From contig CALVAQ010000014.1 in assembly GCA_944325595.1 (NCBI GenBank), positions 1 through 48,607 on the forward strand: a stretch of DNA of 48,607 nucleotides. The letters run 5' to 3'. Of this stretch, positions 1 to 9,167 are shown piece after piece. A program made the position numbers and the translations under genes. The stretch is from Candidatus Gastranaerophilales bacterium (GTDB lineage Bacteria; Cyanobacteriota; Vampirovibrionia; Gastranaerophilales; Gastranaerophilaceae). Within the stretch, counting starts at the first letter, position 1, and every line of letters begins with the position of its first letter. Under the pieces are notes generated by a model, which searched no databases, had not been told where the DNA came from, and was given only the letters and a program-made list of their open reading frames with translations.

Positions 1-26
1 CTTGCTTGTGATGCTGCTAAACCCAT
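1..26 (-). CDS. Start of an unknown gene, cut by the window edge
   Basis: The reverse strand carries a clean ribosome binding site (AAGGAG, 31-36) five bases ahead of an ATG at 26-24. Eight codons are visible and read MGLAASQA. The gene runs off the left edge, so its length and function cannot be judged. I have an impression that many small proteins of Gastranaerophilales-type genomes begin with this kind of N-terminus, but this is recollection and not shown by the sequence. It is divergent from lysA, and 27-206 would hold both promoters. Confidence 0.5.
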
Positions 27-206
27 ATCGGCTCCTTACTTACTTTTTTACTTACATGTATATAAAAACAATATAAAAGTTCAATATTCAGAATATACTA
101 TTTTTGTTACAATTCTTAATATTATTTTCAAAATACACTATTTATTTGGCTTTTCAAGAAAATTATTGATGGTAAAATAAAAGAAAAATCAGGAGAAAAT
201 AAATAA

Positions 207-1538
207 ATGAATACAGCAAATCAGTCAATAAAGCCGATAACAACAAAAATTAACGACAAAGGGCATATAGAAATAGGAGGTTGTGATACTGTCGAACTTG
301 CGGAAAAATACGGTACACCATTATATGTTTATGATGAAGAAACAATAAGAACAATGGCACGCCAGTACAAAGAAGCTTTTAAAGACTATCCCAAAGTAAG
401 TATGCTCTATGCCTCAAAAGCTTTTATGACAAAAGCTGTAGTCAGAATTCTTGACGAAGAAGGTTTTGGCTTTGATCTGGTTTCCGGCGGAGAAATTTAT
501 ACCGCTCACACAGCCGGTGCCGATATGAAAAAATGTCTTTTTAACGGTAACAACAAATCCTATGATGAACTTGAAATGGCAATAAACGTGGGTATAGGGC
601 TCATTTCCGTTGACAATTTTTTAGAACTTGCATTGTTGGACAATGCAGCAAAAGCAGCCGGAAAATCAGTTGATATTTTGCTTCGGGTTACTCCGGGCAT
701 TGAGTGCCACACACACGAATACATACAAACAGGGCACCTTGATTCAAAGTTTGGCTTTGACCTCACACAGGTGGATGAAGCGGTTGAACTTATTAAAGAC
801 GAACACAAAAATCTGAACCTTGTCGGATTGCACGCACACATCGGTTCACAGATTTTTGAAACTCAAATATACTATGATGAAGTTGATGTTCTGCTAAAAG
901 AAATGGCAAGAATAAAAGAAAAATTTGGTATAAATCTAACGCACATAAACCTTGGCGGAGGTTTGGGCATTAAATATACAGACAGCGACTGCCCTCCATC
1001 TGTATATGAAATAGCAGAAAAAATCCTGACCTCCATAAAAGACAATGCAAAAAAATACAATATGCAAGAACCAGAGATACACATCGAACCAGGCAGAAGT
1101 ATTATCGGAACATCAGGGGTTACTCTTTATACCGCAGGCAGTTCAAAACAGGTTCCAAAAGGCAGAAAATATGTTGCCGTGGACGGAGGTATGGCAGACA
1201 ACCCGAGACCCAGCCTGTATCAGGCTGTATATACGGCAGATGTAGCCAACAAAGCAAATCTTGAACCGGAAGAAAAAGTGACTATTGCCGGAAGATTCTG
1301 CGAGTCAGGAGATATTTTGATAAACGAAATTTCGCTGCCGGAACTTGAGGAAGGCGATATACTCTGCTTTTACAACACAGGCGCATACGGATATTCTATG
1401 TCGAGCAACTACAACAGAGTACTAAAACCTGCTGCGGTACTTGTAAATAACTCACAATCTGATATTATTATAGATAGAGAAAGTTATGAGCATCTTGTTT
1501 CTTTGGATGTAATTCCGGATAGGATTAAAAAGGCGTAA
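207..1538 (+). CDS. lysA: Diaminopimelate decarboxylase
   Basis: Decarboxylates meso-diaminopimelate to L-lysine with pyridoxal phosphate, the last step of lysine synthesis, in the cytoplasm. The 443-residue length fits the family. The PLP-binding lysine lies in YASKA (about residue 71) in the N-terminal TIM-barrel half. The phosphate-binding glycines (GGGLG), the EPGRS motif and the CESGD active-site motif of the C-terminal half are all present. AGGAGA at 191-196 sets the ATG start. cdaA begins two bases after the stop and eda overlaps cdaA, so the three are probably one transcript. This places consumption of a peptidoglycan precursor beside c-di-AMP synthesis. Confidence 0.96.
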   Translation: MNTANQSIKPITTKINDKGHIEIGGCDTVELAEKYGTPLYVYDEETIRTMARQYKEAFKDYPKVSMLYASKAFMTKAVVRILDEEGFGFDLVSGGEIYTAHTAGADMKKCLFNGNNKSYDELEMAINVGIGLISVDNFLELALLDNAAKAAGKSVDILLRVTPGIECHTHEYIQTGHLDSKFGFDLTQVDEAVELIKDEHKNLNLVGLHAHIGSQIFETQIYYDEVDVLLKEMARIKEKFGINLTHINLGGGLGIKYTDSDCPPSVYEIAEKILTSIKDNAKKYNMQEPEIHIEPGRSIIGTSGVTLYTAGSSKQVPKGRKYVAVDGGMADNPRPSLYQAVYTADVANKANLEPEEKVTIAGRFCESGDILINEISLPELEEGDILCFYNTGAYGYSMSSNYNRVLKPAAVLVNNSQSDIIIDRESYEHLVSLDVIPDRIKKA

Positions 1539-1540
1539 TT

Positions 1541-2479
1541 GTGATTGGAGCAATCAAAGAAAGTCTAATAGCACAACTGGCGGCAATTCAGCTTACTTTT
1601 TCGTGGGTGAATGTTGTTGAAGTTTTGATAATTTGTGCTTTTTTGTTTTTGCTCTATCAAAAATTTATCAAAGGCACACAGTCAGAAAAGCTTGTCAAAG
1701 GTATCTTTATTTTACTTCTTGCGTGGTTATTTTCTGAAATATTGATAAAATTCAATCTATTGATTCTCGGTGTATTTTTAAGAACAATGGTCAGCATTAT
1801 AATGCTCGGTGCCGTTATTATTTTCCAACCCGAAATAAGAAAGTTTTTGGGTTATCTGGGACAATCAAACTTGTTTAACGCTCATTTTAATTTAAGAAGA
1901 AGAAATCTTAAAGACGAGCAGAAAGTCAATGTTTTAAAGGAACTTATAGAATCAGTTAAATATCTCTCAAAAACGAGAACCGGCGCATTGATGGTTCTGG
2001 AAAGAGCTGATGATGTAAACAGCTATTCCGATGTCGGAACACAGCTCGATGCAATACTTTCAACAGAGCTGCTTTTGACTATTTTCCATCCAAATACTCC
2101 TCTGCACGACGGTGCTGTTGTAATTTCAGGAGATGTAATCAAATCAGCAGGTGTTTTGCTGCCTTTGACAGAAGACCCCAAATTGAGCTGGAAATACGGA
2201 ACCCGTCACAGAGCAGCAATCGGAATGAGCGAGGTTTCTGATTCTGCCTGCCTTGTTGTTTCGGAAGAAACAGGCGACGTTTCTATTGCTCTCGATGGCA
2301 CATTGAAAAAGTATGAAGAAATTACAGACCTCAAAAAAGATTTGGAAATTCTTCTCGGCTATGAAGACGAAGATTTGATAGAAGAAAACAAAACCGTTTT
2401 TAACTTTATCAAAATTAAAACAACAAAACAGGCTCATAACACAAAAAACGATAAAAAGAATGATAAAATGTCAAAATAA
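1541..2479 (+). CDS. cdaA: Diadenylate cyclase, CdaA type
   Basis: Membrane enzyme that condenses two ATP into c-di-AMP, a second messenger tied to osmolyte and cell-wall balance. Three hydrophobic segments lie in residues 25-100 and the DAC catalytic domain follows. Its hallmarks are visible: HDGA (D190), GTRHR (220-224) and SEE (241-243). At 312 residues it is slightly longer than usual, ending in a Lys/Asn/Asp-rich tail. Translation starts at GTG, two bases after lysA stops, and its stop overlaps the eda start. In Firmicutes cdaA usually sits with the regulator gene cdaR and with glmM. Neither is adjacent here. Confidence 0.93.
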   Translation: MIGAIKESLIAQLAAIQLTFSWVNVVEVLIICAFLFLLYQKFIKGTQSEKLVKGIFILLLAWLFSEILIKFNLLILGVFLRTMVSIIMLGAVIIFQPEIRKFLGYLGQSNLFNAHFNLRRRNLKDEQKVNVLKELIESVKYLSKTRTGALMVLERADDVNSYSDVGTQLDAILSTELLLTIFHPNTPLHDGAVVISGDVIKSAGVLLPLTEDPKLSWKYGTRHRAAIGMSEVSDSACLVVSEETGDVSIALDGTLKKYEEITDLKKDLEILLGYEDEDLIEENKTVFNFIKIKTTKQAHNTKNDKKNDKMSK

Positions 2480-3108
2480 TGGATAGAAAAAACCCTGTAA
2501 AAGAAATTTTAGAACACAAAATAGTATCTGTTATTCGTGCGGAATCTGCGCAGGAAGCAGTTGAAAAAGCAGAAGCATTGATAAAAGGCGGGATAAAAGT
2601 TTTTGAAATCACTGTCGAAAAAGGAAAACTTCTGCCTGCAGTTGTAGAGTTATGCAAAAACAATGAAATTACCGTTATGGCAGGCGGCATAATTACGGCA
2701 ATGAGAGCACAGGAATGTATTTCTGCCGGTGCACAGGCAATTGTTTCTCCTGTTTTTCAGGGCAGTCTGTTAAAATTCTGTCTCGGACAAAAAACACCGC
2801 ACATTGCAACGGTATCTACACCGAATGAGGCATACAATGCCTGGAAATCAAGAATCCCGATAATAAAAATATTTCCGGCAAAATCAATGGGACATGTTGA
2901 ATATATTGAGGATATTCTCAGACCTATGCCGTTTTTGAATCTTATGCCATCGGGCGGAATTACTCTTGATGATTTTACCCAGTATCTTCAAGCCGGTGCG
3001 GTTGCAGTCGGAATGGGTCGCTGCTTGTACAAAAATGCTGCATCTTTGGAAGAAATTACGCAGCGTGCACAATACGCCGTATCAAAGTTACAGGAACTAA
3101 AAGGCTAA
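2479..3108 (+). CDS. eda: KDPG/KHG aldolase
   Basis: Cleaves 2-keto-3-deoxy-6-phosphogluconate to pyruvate and glyceraldehyde 3-phosphate, the last step of the Entner-Doudoroff and uronate routes. The 209-residue length is typical. The Schiff-base lysine is K130 in IIKIFPA. The general-base glutamate lies in FEITVEKG, and the phosphate-binding PSGG and GMG turns follow. The ATG overlaps the cdaA stop (TAATG), which suggests translational coupling. The stop shares the tetranucleotide CTAA with the stop of the convergent glycosyltransferase gene. A KDG-kinase-like gene at 38250-39188 would supply its substrate. Confidence 0.93.
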   Translation: MDRKNPVKEILEHKIVSVIRAESAQEAVEKAEALIKGGIKVFEITVEKGKLLPAVVELCKNNEITVMAGGIITAMRAQECISAGAQAIVSPVFQGSLLKFCLGQKTPHIATVSTPNEAYNAWKSRIPIIKIFPAKSMGHVEYIEDILRPMPFLNLMPSGGITLDDFTQYLQAGAVAVGMGRCLYKNAASLEEITQRAQYAVSKLQELKG

Positions 3109-4226
3109 TTTATTATATCAACTATATTCTGCGCCCTGTCAGACCATTTGTATCTGGATTTTACTATTTCTGATGCTTTTTGCGCAAGAGCAATTCGTTC
3201 ATTTTCATTTTTTAAATAATAATCTGCTTTTTCTGCAATATCTTCATATGTAACAGGATTGCAGTATGCTAAAGAATCACCGAATTCAACACTCAGTGTC
3301 GGATTTTCAGCTGTCAAAACCATTGTCTCCATTGCGCTTGCATTCAGAACCCTGTCATGAACTCCGCCTGACAGCTGAAATGGCTGTGAATGCAGGGTGA
3401 TTTTAGATTTGTTTAAGAGGGTTCTTGTATCTTTTATATCCTTGCCTTTGTATAGTTTCATATTACCCGTAATATACTTTTCCCACGGACCTTCACCAAG
3501 AATAGTAATATTAAAGTCCTTTAGCGCCTGTATCATCTTTATGCGCTGTTTATACGTAATGACAGAGGATACACTTCTTGCCATTAAAACATACTGGGAT
3601 GCATCAAACTCAAGTCCGAGCTGTTTTTTAAAGAATGTATATATATCCCAGAGAGCCAGACCGGGCTTTGCTATTGCAACTTCGCAAAATTCCATCATCA
3701 AGTTGAAAACAAGACTCGGCATAATTTCTTTAAGTTTTTGAATTTGTTCTTCATAATCACCGATTGAGCCAACAAAAGTAATATCAAACTCTTTTTCTGT
3801 ATCCTGTTTTTTCCAGAAGTCCAAATCCACGCCAAAAGGAATATAACCATGTATAAGCTTTGGAATATAATGTTTCAGCGCCTCAATATCATTTGCTCCT
3901 GAATTGAACATAACAAATTTTTTGTACTGCGCAAACTGCTGAACAATATCAAAATGTTTGTAAAAAACCGAGTCAGTACACCACATTATATTTGTTATGT
4001 CCTGATTAAGGTACTTTTGCCATTTAGACAGCCCGTTTGAATTAAAACCGATAACAAGATTCGGTGAGATACCCGTTTTTTCACATTCACTTACAAAACA
4101 GCTCTTTACACCGATTTCATTAAAACCCTTTATTAACCCCAGAGGAAAAGCTGTTTGTCCTCTGTATCCGGCACATTGTACATCATCGTTATCATGTACG
4201 GCAATCAGCAACTTGTCTTTATCCAT
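3105..4226 (-). CDS. Glycosyltransferase, CgeB-like family 1
   Basis: Predicted cytoplasmic glycosyltransferase of GT-B fold, 373 residues. The C-terminal half has the nucleotide-sugar pocket pattern: GEGPW around residue 245, then a stretch ending in SGGVHDRVLNASAME, as in CgeB-like glycosyltransferases that bind the donor through a conserved glutamate. The N-terminal half is the less conserved acceptor domain. Donor and acceptor cannot be read from sequence; glycan or LPS decoration is plausible for a diderm. It stands alone, convergent with eda and sharing 4 bp with it. Confidence 0.75.
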   Translation of the reverse strand: MDKDKLLIAVHDNDDVQCAGYRGQTAFPLGLIKGFNEIGVKSCFVSECEKTGISPNLVIGFNSNGLSKWQKYLNQDITNIMWCTDSVFYKHFDIVQQFAQYKKFVMFNSGANDIEALKHYIPKLIHGYIPFGVDLDFWKKQDTEKEFDITFVGSIGDYEEQIQKLKEIMPSLVFNLMMEFCEVAIAKPGLALWDIYTFFKKQLGLEFDASQYVLMARSVSSVITYKQRIKMIQALKDFNITILGEGPWEKYITGNMKLYKGKDIKDTRTLLNKSKITLHSQPFQLSGGVHDRVLNASAMETMVLTAENPTLSVEFGDSLAYCNPVTYEDIAEKADYYLKNENERIALAQKASEIVKSRYKWSDRAQNIVDIIN

Positions 4227-4332
4227 CTAAATCCCCAAATATAATTGTACTAGTTTATTTTCTGATATTTCTGCCGTTTTGTCTAATAAGAAATGTTTTT
4301 TAATAATTTATAAAGTTCAGAACACTTATGTT

Positions 4333-4692
4333 TTAAGCCGCTTTGATAAGTTTTAATCTTCTGTATAAAATCGAATGCTTTTCTTCTTTAAAGTCAATTT
4401 TGTTCATATAAATATCGGCATATCTGTCATATTTTAAAACCAACAGTGACAGAAAAACTTCATTGCTCAGGTTGTAAAGAGATATTTTTTTGTTTCGTTC
4501 AAAAGATGCTTTTAAAAAATCAAGAAAATCAATATTGACAGACTGTACATTCTCCAAATTTATTCCGATACGTTTGGAGCGGGTATATTTTGTCTGCAAA
4601 TCCTTTAGTTTTGTAATGTCTGCTTTTGATATTGATTTCCCTTCAATATCAACAATGCAAACACCGTTCACATCCTTGATTTTCATTTTCAT
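4333..4692 (-). CDS. Small STAS-like protein
   Basis: A 119-residue soluble protein whose alternating strand/helix pattern resembles STAS domains (anti-sigma-factor antagonists): a strand ending in CIVDIEGKSIS, then GINLENVQSVNIDFLDFL. In classical antagonists this last region carries a phosphorylatable serine in a DSSG motif. Here the position reads NIDF, so regulation by serine phosphorylation looks unlikely. No anti-sigma kinase gene is adjacent. A structural or scaffold role is possible. Family assignment is tentative. Confidence 0.5.
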   Translation of the reverse strand: MKMKIKDVNGVCIVDIEGKSISKADITKLKDLQTKYTRSKRIGINLENVQSVNIDFLDFLKASFERNKKISLYNLSNEVFLSLLVLKYDRYADIYMNKIDFKEEKHSILYRRLKLIKAA

Positions 4693-4784
4693 CCCTGACT
4701 GTGGTATATGTTTTCCCTAACATTTATATGATATCAGGTTGCGGGGTTATTTTAACTATATAAAAGTAGACATTATATAAAACT

Positions 4785-5642
4785 TTAGTTTGAGATATTT
4801 TTGCCTTCTTTGTTATACATTTTTCTTCGAAATTCGCTTATAGCTTCAATCTCATCAAGATAGCTTTCGCCGAGCAGTTCTTTTAGATTTTTAGTTAACA
4901 GTTCGTATGCTGCAATGATATTTTCTCTGTTAAGGGTAATCATGTCATTTGCCATAGTCGTATTTGACATAGCAAGCCTTGTCATATCCCTAAAACCGCT
5001 CGAAGCTATTTTTATTGCATTTGCATTTTCTTTCGCCGTTTTAACTAACGCCTGAGAGACAAGCATCGGCATATGACTTATAAGAGCAGCGGCTTTATCA
5101 TGCCCATCGGATGTCATAAACATTGGCAGCGCCCCTGTCTGTTCAATTACGGAAACAAGTTTTTCAATATACCCGTTTTCTATGTTTTGGGGTGTCAAAA
5201 TCCATTTTGCCTGCACAAAAAGTTCTGCAAACGATGCATCAAATCCGCTGTTCTCCGTACCTGCCATAGGATGTGTACCGATAAAGATATAAGGTCTTTT
5301 CTTTTGAGAGACAAAGGCTTTCAAACTGCAAACGTCAGCAACAATGGTTGTCGGAGGCAAAATACATTCCAGCGCATCAAGCACCTTGATGGTTTCACTC
5401 ATCGGTGAACAAACAAATACGATATCGCAGTTTTTTAATATTGAATAATCATCCGATACGTGGTCTGTATATTGTTTTGCTTTTTTTATTGTCTCAGGAT
5501 TTCTTGTTACGGCATATATGTTTTCTGCTTTGCCGTTCAAAGCTTTCAACAAAGAGCCGCCTATCAGCCCGAGAGAAACTATTCCGATATTTTGTTTGAT
5601 AAACATTGTCTTATCATACAACAATTTGGAGGAATCTGCCAC
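4785..5642 (-). CDS. tyrA: Prephenate/arogenate dehydrogenase
   Basis: Oxidative decarboxylation of prephenate (or arogenate) in tyrosine synthesis, NAD(P)-dependent and cytoplasmic. The nucleotide-binding glycines are in GIVSLGLIGGSL near the N-terminus. The catalytic histidine region GTHPMAG and the helical C-terminal dimer domain are present, and the 285-residue length fits the single-domain enzyme. The start is uncertain. GTG at 5642 adds 12 residues ahead of an ATG at 5606, and neither has a clear ribosome binding site. The ATG start places the Rossmann strand where the family usually has it. Confidence 0.88.
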   Translation of the reverse strand: MADSSKLLYDKTMFIKQNIGIVSLGLIGGSLLKALNGKAENIYAVTRNPETIKKAKQYTDHVSDDYSILKNCDIVFVCSPMSETIKVLDALECILPPTTIVADVCSLKAFVSQKKRPYIFIGTHPMAGTENSGFDASFAELFVQAKWILTPQNIENGYIEKLVSVIEQTGALPMFMTSDGHDKAAALISHMPMLVSQALVKTAKENANAIKIASSGFRDMTRLAMSNTTMANDMITLNRENIIAAYELLTKNLKELLGESYLDEIEAISEFRRKMYNKEGKNISN

Positions 5643-5886
5643 GAGAAAAGAATTTTTTAATACGGTTAAATGCTTTATTGTAAGAGGTATAGCGTATAAA
5701 GTTTTACAATTTCGTTAACATTTGTTTATAAATTTGCACGGCATGAAAAAAATTGACATAATGTGTACATTAATAGTCTAACCATTCCTTTCTTGACTTA
5801 TGCGGCTTTTGATTAAAGGTCGCATTATTTTTTACCTTTTTTCAAGATTATGATAGTATTATGTTAATTAATGGAGTTAATAAAAA
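5643..5886. promoter_or_regulatory. Divergent spacer between tyrA and the histidine kinase
   Basis: About 240 bases without a gene. It contains TTGACA at 5753-5758 and, further on, a hairpin with stem TGCGGC/GTCGCA (about 5799-5826) followed by a T-rich run. Read on the plus strand this would be a short promoter-to-terminator unit or an attenuator, but the -10 box is weak. The kinase gene has its own GGAG-type ribosome binding site just before 5887. Confidence 0.3.
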
Positions 5887-7035
5887 ATGAGCATACTATC
5901 CTGGTTGTTTAAGAAAAAAAAGAACAATGATGTTCTGGCATACTACCCTGATGCGGTAGTTGTTGTTTCGCTTTCGGGCGAAATTCTTTATGCAAATGAA
6001 AGATTATTGAATCTGTTCAAGATATCAGATGACAAACTTTTTGATATGGAACTCCTCGACCTTTTTGACGGAGGTTTCAGTCTTGTGAGCAATCTTGCCA
6101 AAACGGAAGACTCTGCTGTCGTACGCTCAAAAGTTAATCTGGATGAGGATTTGTTTTTGGAAATAAAAGCATCGGATTTTGAAGACGACGAAGACAAGAT
6201 TATTATAACATTGAGAGATGTCTCAAACAGCCAGAAAATGCTCAACAAACTGCTTTTCGAACATGAATATTTGAACAAACTTACCAAAAACAGAAATACA
6301 TTTCTGACAAAAATCTCAAGCGAAATTACATCTCCAATCCACTCAATAAACGGTTTTTCACAAGCTATTCTTGAAGGACTCGGCGGAGATGTTAATGAAA
6401 AACAGGAAAAATATTTAAAAATTATAAACAAAAACTCCACACAGCTACTTGAACTGGTAAATGACCTTGTTGATTATTCGGAACTCGAAGCAGGGCTATG
6501 GAATTATGAGTACAAAAACTTTGATTTCGTTGTGTTGATGACAAATCTTTTCAATACCTACAAACCAAAAGCAGAAGAGAAAAAACTCGTTTTGAATTTT
6601 GATTTAAACAGCCTGGCAAAAAGGACTGTATACAGTGACGAAGCAGCACTAAAAAGAATAATGGAAACATTGCTTCAAAATGCAATAAACTCTACAGAGT
6701 CCGGTTCTGTTCAGGTTGTTGTGAGCCATCCGGACAATGAGTTTTTGGAGATAGCCGGATTTAATGTTTCGCCAAACATGCCGGAAAAATCACATATTAT
6801 GATAAAAGTCCATGATACCGGTGCCGGAATACCCGAAGCTGATTTAAACAACATATTTGACCCGTATACAAATATAGAAAAATATATTGCAAAAAAAGCT
6901 GTATCAAAAAGTCTGGAGCTTGGTATAGTATACAGCCTGGCAAGAGTTTTGAAGGGCAAAATGTGGGTTGAGACAGAACAAATGAAAGGCTCTACGTTTG
7001 CTTTCATTATTCCGATTGAAAGATTTACAATTTAG
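5887..7035 (+). CDS. Soluble PAS-domain sensor histidine kinase
   Basis: A 382-residue kinase with no membrane segment, so it should sense an intracellular signal. A PAS domain occupies roughly residues 14-115. The phospho-acceptor helix has SEITSPIHSINGF with H152. The ATPase domain has the N box (N265 in LLQNAINS) and the G1 box (DTGAG, D310). The G2 glycines are degenerate (LELGIVYSLARV instead of GLGL), so ATP turnover may be altered. No response regulator gene is adjacent. It lies 21 bases ahead of an ABC ATPase gene in the same direction. Confidence 0.85.
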   Translation: MSILSWLFKKKKNNDVLAYYPDAVVVVSLSGEILYANERLLNLFKISDDKLFDMELLDLFDGGFSLVSNLAKTEDSAVVRSKVNLDEDLFLEIKASDFEDDEDKIIITLRDVSNSQKMLNKLLFEHEYLNKLTKNRNTFLTKISSEITSPIHSINGFSQAILEGLGGDVNEKQEKYLKIINKNSTQLLELVNDLVDYSELEAGLWNYEYKNFDFVVLMTNLFNTYKPKAEEKKLVLNFDLNSLAKRTVYSDEAALKRIMETLLQNAINSTESGSVQVVVSHPDNEFLEIAGFNVSPNMPEKSHIMIKVHDTGAGIPEADLNNIFDPYTNIEKYIAKKAVSKSLELGIVYSLARVLKGKMWVETEQMKGSTFAFIIPIERFTI

Positions 7036-7056
7036 TGCTGTTTTTAAGGGGAGAAG

Positions 7057-8115
7057 ATGGCAAAAGTTACGCTCAAAAATGTTGTAAAAAAATATGATAC
7101 AAAGACAATAATAAATAACATATCTCTTGAAATAAAAGATAAAGAATTTCTTGTACTCGTAGGCTCTTCAGGCTGCGGAAAATCCACTATTTTGAGAATG
7201 ATTGCCGGGCTTGAAGATATAACCTCCGGTGAGATTTATATAGGGGACAAATGTGTAAACAATATTCACCCGAAAGACAGAGATATTGCATTTGTTTTTC
7301 AAAGTTATGCGCTGTATCCGCATATGACTGTCTATGAAAATATAGCATTTCCGTTGAAAATGAGAGGATTGAAAAAAGACGAGATAGACAAAAAGGTAAA
7401 AGAAGCGGCAGAAATTTTGAACCTTACGGAATATCTGCAAAGAAGACCCAAACAGCTCTCAGGCGGACAAAGACAGCGTGTGGCATTAGGCAGAGCAATC
7501 GTAAGAAGCCCGAAAGTTTTTCTTATGGATGAGCCTCTTTCAAACCTTGATGCAAAGCTTCGTGTTCAGATGCGCTCTGAAATCAAAAAACTCCATGAAA
7601 AACTTCAGACAACATTTATTTATGTTACCCACGACCAGACAGAAGCTCTGACAATGGGAGACAGGATTGTCGTTCTCGATCAGGGAGTAATCCAACAGGT
7701 TGACGAGCCGGAAAAAATATATTACGAACCGTCAAACACTTTTGTGGGAGGATTCTTGGGCTCTCCGTCAATGAATTTTATCAACGTAAAAGTTGAAAAC
7801 GGAGCGGTTAACTTTAACAATACATCAATCCCTCTTACCGGCGTGCAAAAAAATCTTTTGGACGGAAAGGGAGAGGTTATTGCAGGTATTCGTCCGGAAA
7901 AAATGGATAATTTTGTATCAGGTATTGATATTACTGCCGATGTTGATATCTCGGAAATGCTGGGAAGTGAAAAAATTATTTATTTTAACATCAACAATGC
8001 AAAATGCTCTGCAAAAGTTGATGCCCAAAAGCAATTTGGACAACAGATTACGTTAAAAATCAATCCTGAAGACTTTTTGTTTTTTGATGCAGGAACAAAA
8101 GAGCGTATAGGTTAA
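7057..8115 (+). CDS. ABC transporter ATPase, MalK/UgpC/MsmK type
   Basis: ATP-hydrolysing subunit of a carbohydrate importer, bound to the inner face of the membrane. At 352 residues it shows Walker A (GSSGCGKST), signature (LSGGQRQR), Walker B (FLMDEP), the H-loop (THDQTEA) and a C-terminal TOBE-like beta domain typical of sugar importers. Such ATPases often serve several permease pairs. No permease gene is adjacent. The only solute-binding gene in the window is at 20181-21440. A GGGGAGA ribosome binding site precedes the ATG. Confidence 0.9.
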   Translation: MAKVTLKNVVKKYDTKTIINNISLEIKDKEFLVLVGSSGCGKSTILRMIAGLEDITSGEIYIGDKCVNNIHPKDRDIAFVFQSYALYPHMTVYENIAFPLKMRGLKKDEIDKKVKEAAEILNLTEYLQRRPKQLSGGQRQRVALGRAIVRSPKVFLMDEPLSNLDAKLRVQMRSEIKKLHEKLQTTFIYVTHDQTEALTMGDRIVVLDQGVIQQVDEPEKIYYEPSNTFVGGFLGSPSMNFINVKVENGAVNFNNTSIPLTGVQKNLLDGKGEVIAGIRPEKMDNFVSGIDITADVDISEMLGSEKIIYFNINNAKCSAKVDAQKQFGQQITLKINPEDFLFFDAGTKERIG

Positions 8116-9167
8116 TGGTTATGAAAAAAAAGGTTGCCGTTGCTCTATCGGGTGGTTTGGACAGCAGTGTTGCCTGTTGGCTTTTGAAACAGCAGGGATA
8201 TGACGTTGTTTCTGTTACCGCAAAAATGGTAGATGACGGGAAGTTTGAGCAGATTGTTCAAAATGCAAAAAATGTATCTGATATGCTGTGCATCCCTCAT
8301 TATGTGTTAGATTTAAGCAAAGAGTTTAAAAAAGACGTCATAGATTATTTTGAAAATTCTTATAGAAAAGGACAAACACCAAACCCCTGCATAATATGTA
8401 ACAGGACAATCAAATGGGGACGGCTGTTTGATTATGCAATTGATGAATTAGGCTGCGATTATATTGCCTCCGGACATTATGCCAAAATAACAGACGATAA
8501 CGGAATAAAAAAGCTTTATCCGGCAAAAGACGAAAAAAAAGACCAGCAGTATTATTTGTTTGAACTAAATCAAAAACTGCTTGAAAAGATAATTTTTCCG
8601 CTTTCTGATTATACAAAAGAACAAATCAGACAAATTGCCGCTGACAACAATCTCCCGTCAAAATCCTCAAAAGAAAGTCAGGATATCTGTTTTATCACAA
8701 AACCAATGACAACAAAAAAATATATAACAGAAAAATTCGGCACCCAAAAAGGAGATTTTATACTCGTTGATACAGGAAAAAAAATCGGAACGCACGAGGG
8801 ATTTTACCAATACACAATAGGACAGAGAAAAGGTATCGGCATAGCCTATGAAGAGCCTTTGTATGTTGTCGGTCTGGATGCAGAAAAAAATATTGTGTAT
8901 GTCGGAACAAAAAATGAGCTCTATAAAAGCTCATTGAATTTTTATGATTTGTCACTTCAATATCCGCTTTCCGTAGCGGAATTTGATGCCAATGTTAAAA
9001 TCAGATACAACATGGAAGCAAAAAAGGCACATGTTGTGTTGGATTTTGAGAAAAACAAAGGGCACATAGATTTTTATGAGCCTGTATCTGCCATAACATC
9101 AGGACAGGCAGCAGTTTTTTATGACATAAACGACAAACACCTGATTGGCGGTGGATGGATTGAATAA
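8115..9167 (+). CDS. mnmA: tRNA-specific 2-thiouridylase
   Basis: Puts sulfur on U34 of tRNA-Lys, -Glu and -Gln. The 350-residue protein has the PP-loop ATP motif (ALSGGLDSS), the catalytic cysteine in TPNPCIICN and the second, persulfide-carrying cysteine in SQDICF. Its ATG overlaps the TAA of the ABC ATPase gene, and a second in-frame ATG lies two codons later (8121). The 3' end overlaps the start of hydE. Confidence 0.95.
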   Translation: MVMKKKVAVALSGGLDSSVACWLLKQQGYDVVSVTAKMVDDGKFEQIVQNAKNVSDMLCIPHYVLDLSKEFKKDVIDYFENSYRKGQTPNPCIICNRTIKWGRLFDYAIDELGCDYIASGHYAKITDDNGIKKLYPAKDEKKDQQYYLFELNQKLLEKIIFPLSDYTKEQIRQIAADNNLPSKSSKESQDICFITKPMTTKKYITEKFGTQKGDFILVDTGKKIGTHEGFYQYTIGQRKGIGIAYEEPLYVVGLDAEKNIVYVGTKNELYKSSLNFYDLSLQYPLSVAEFDANVKIRYNMEAKKAHVVLDFEKNKGHIDFYEPVSAITSGQAAVFYDINDKHLIGGGWIE

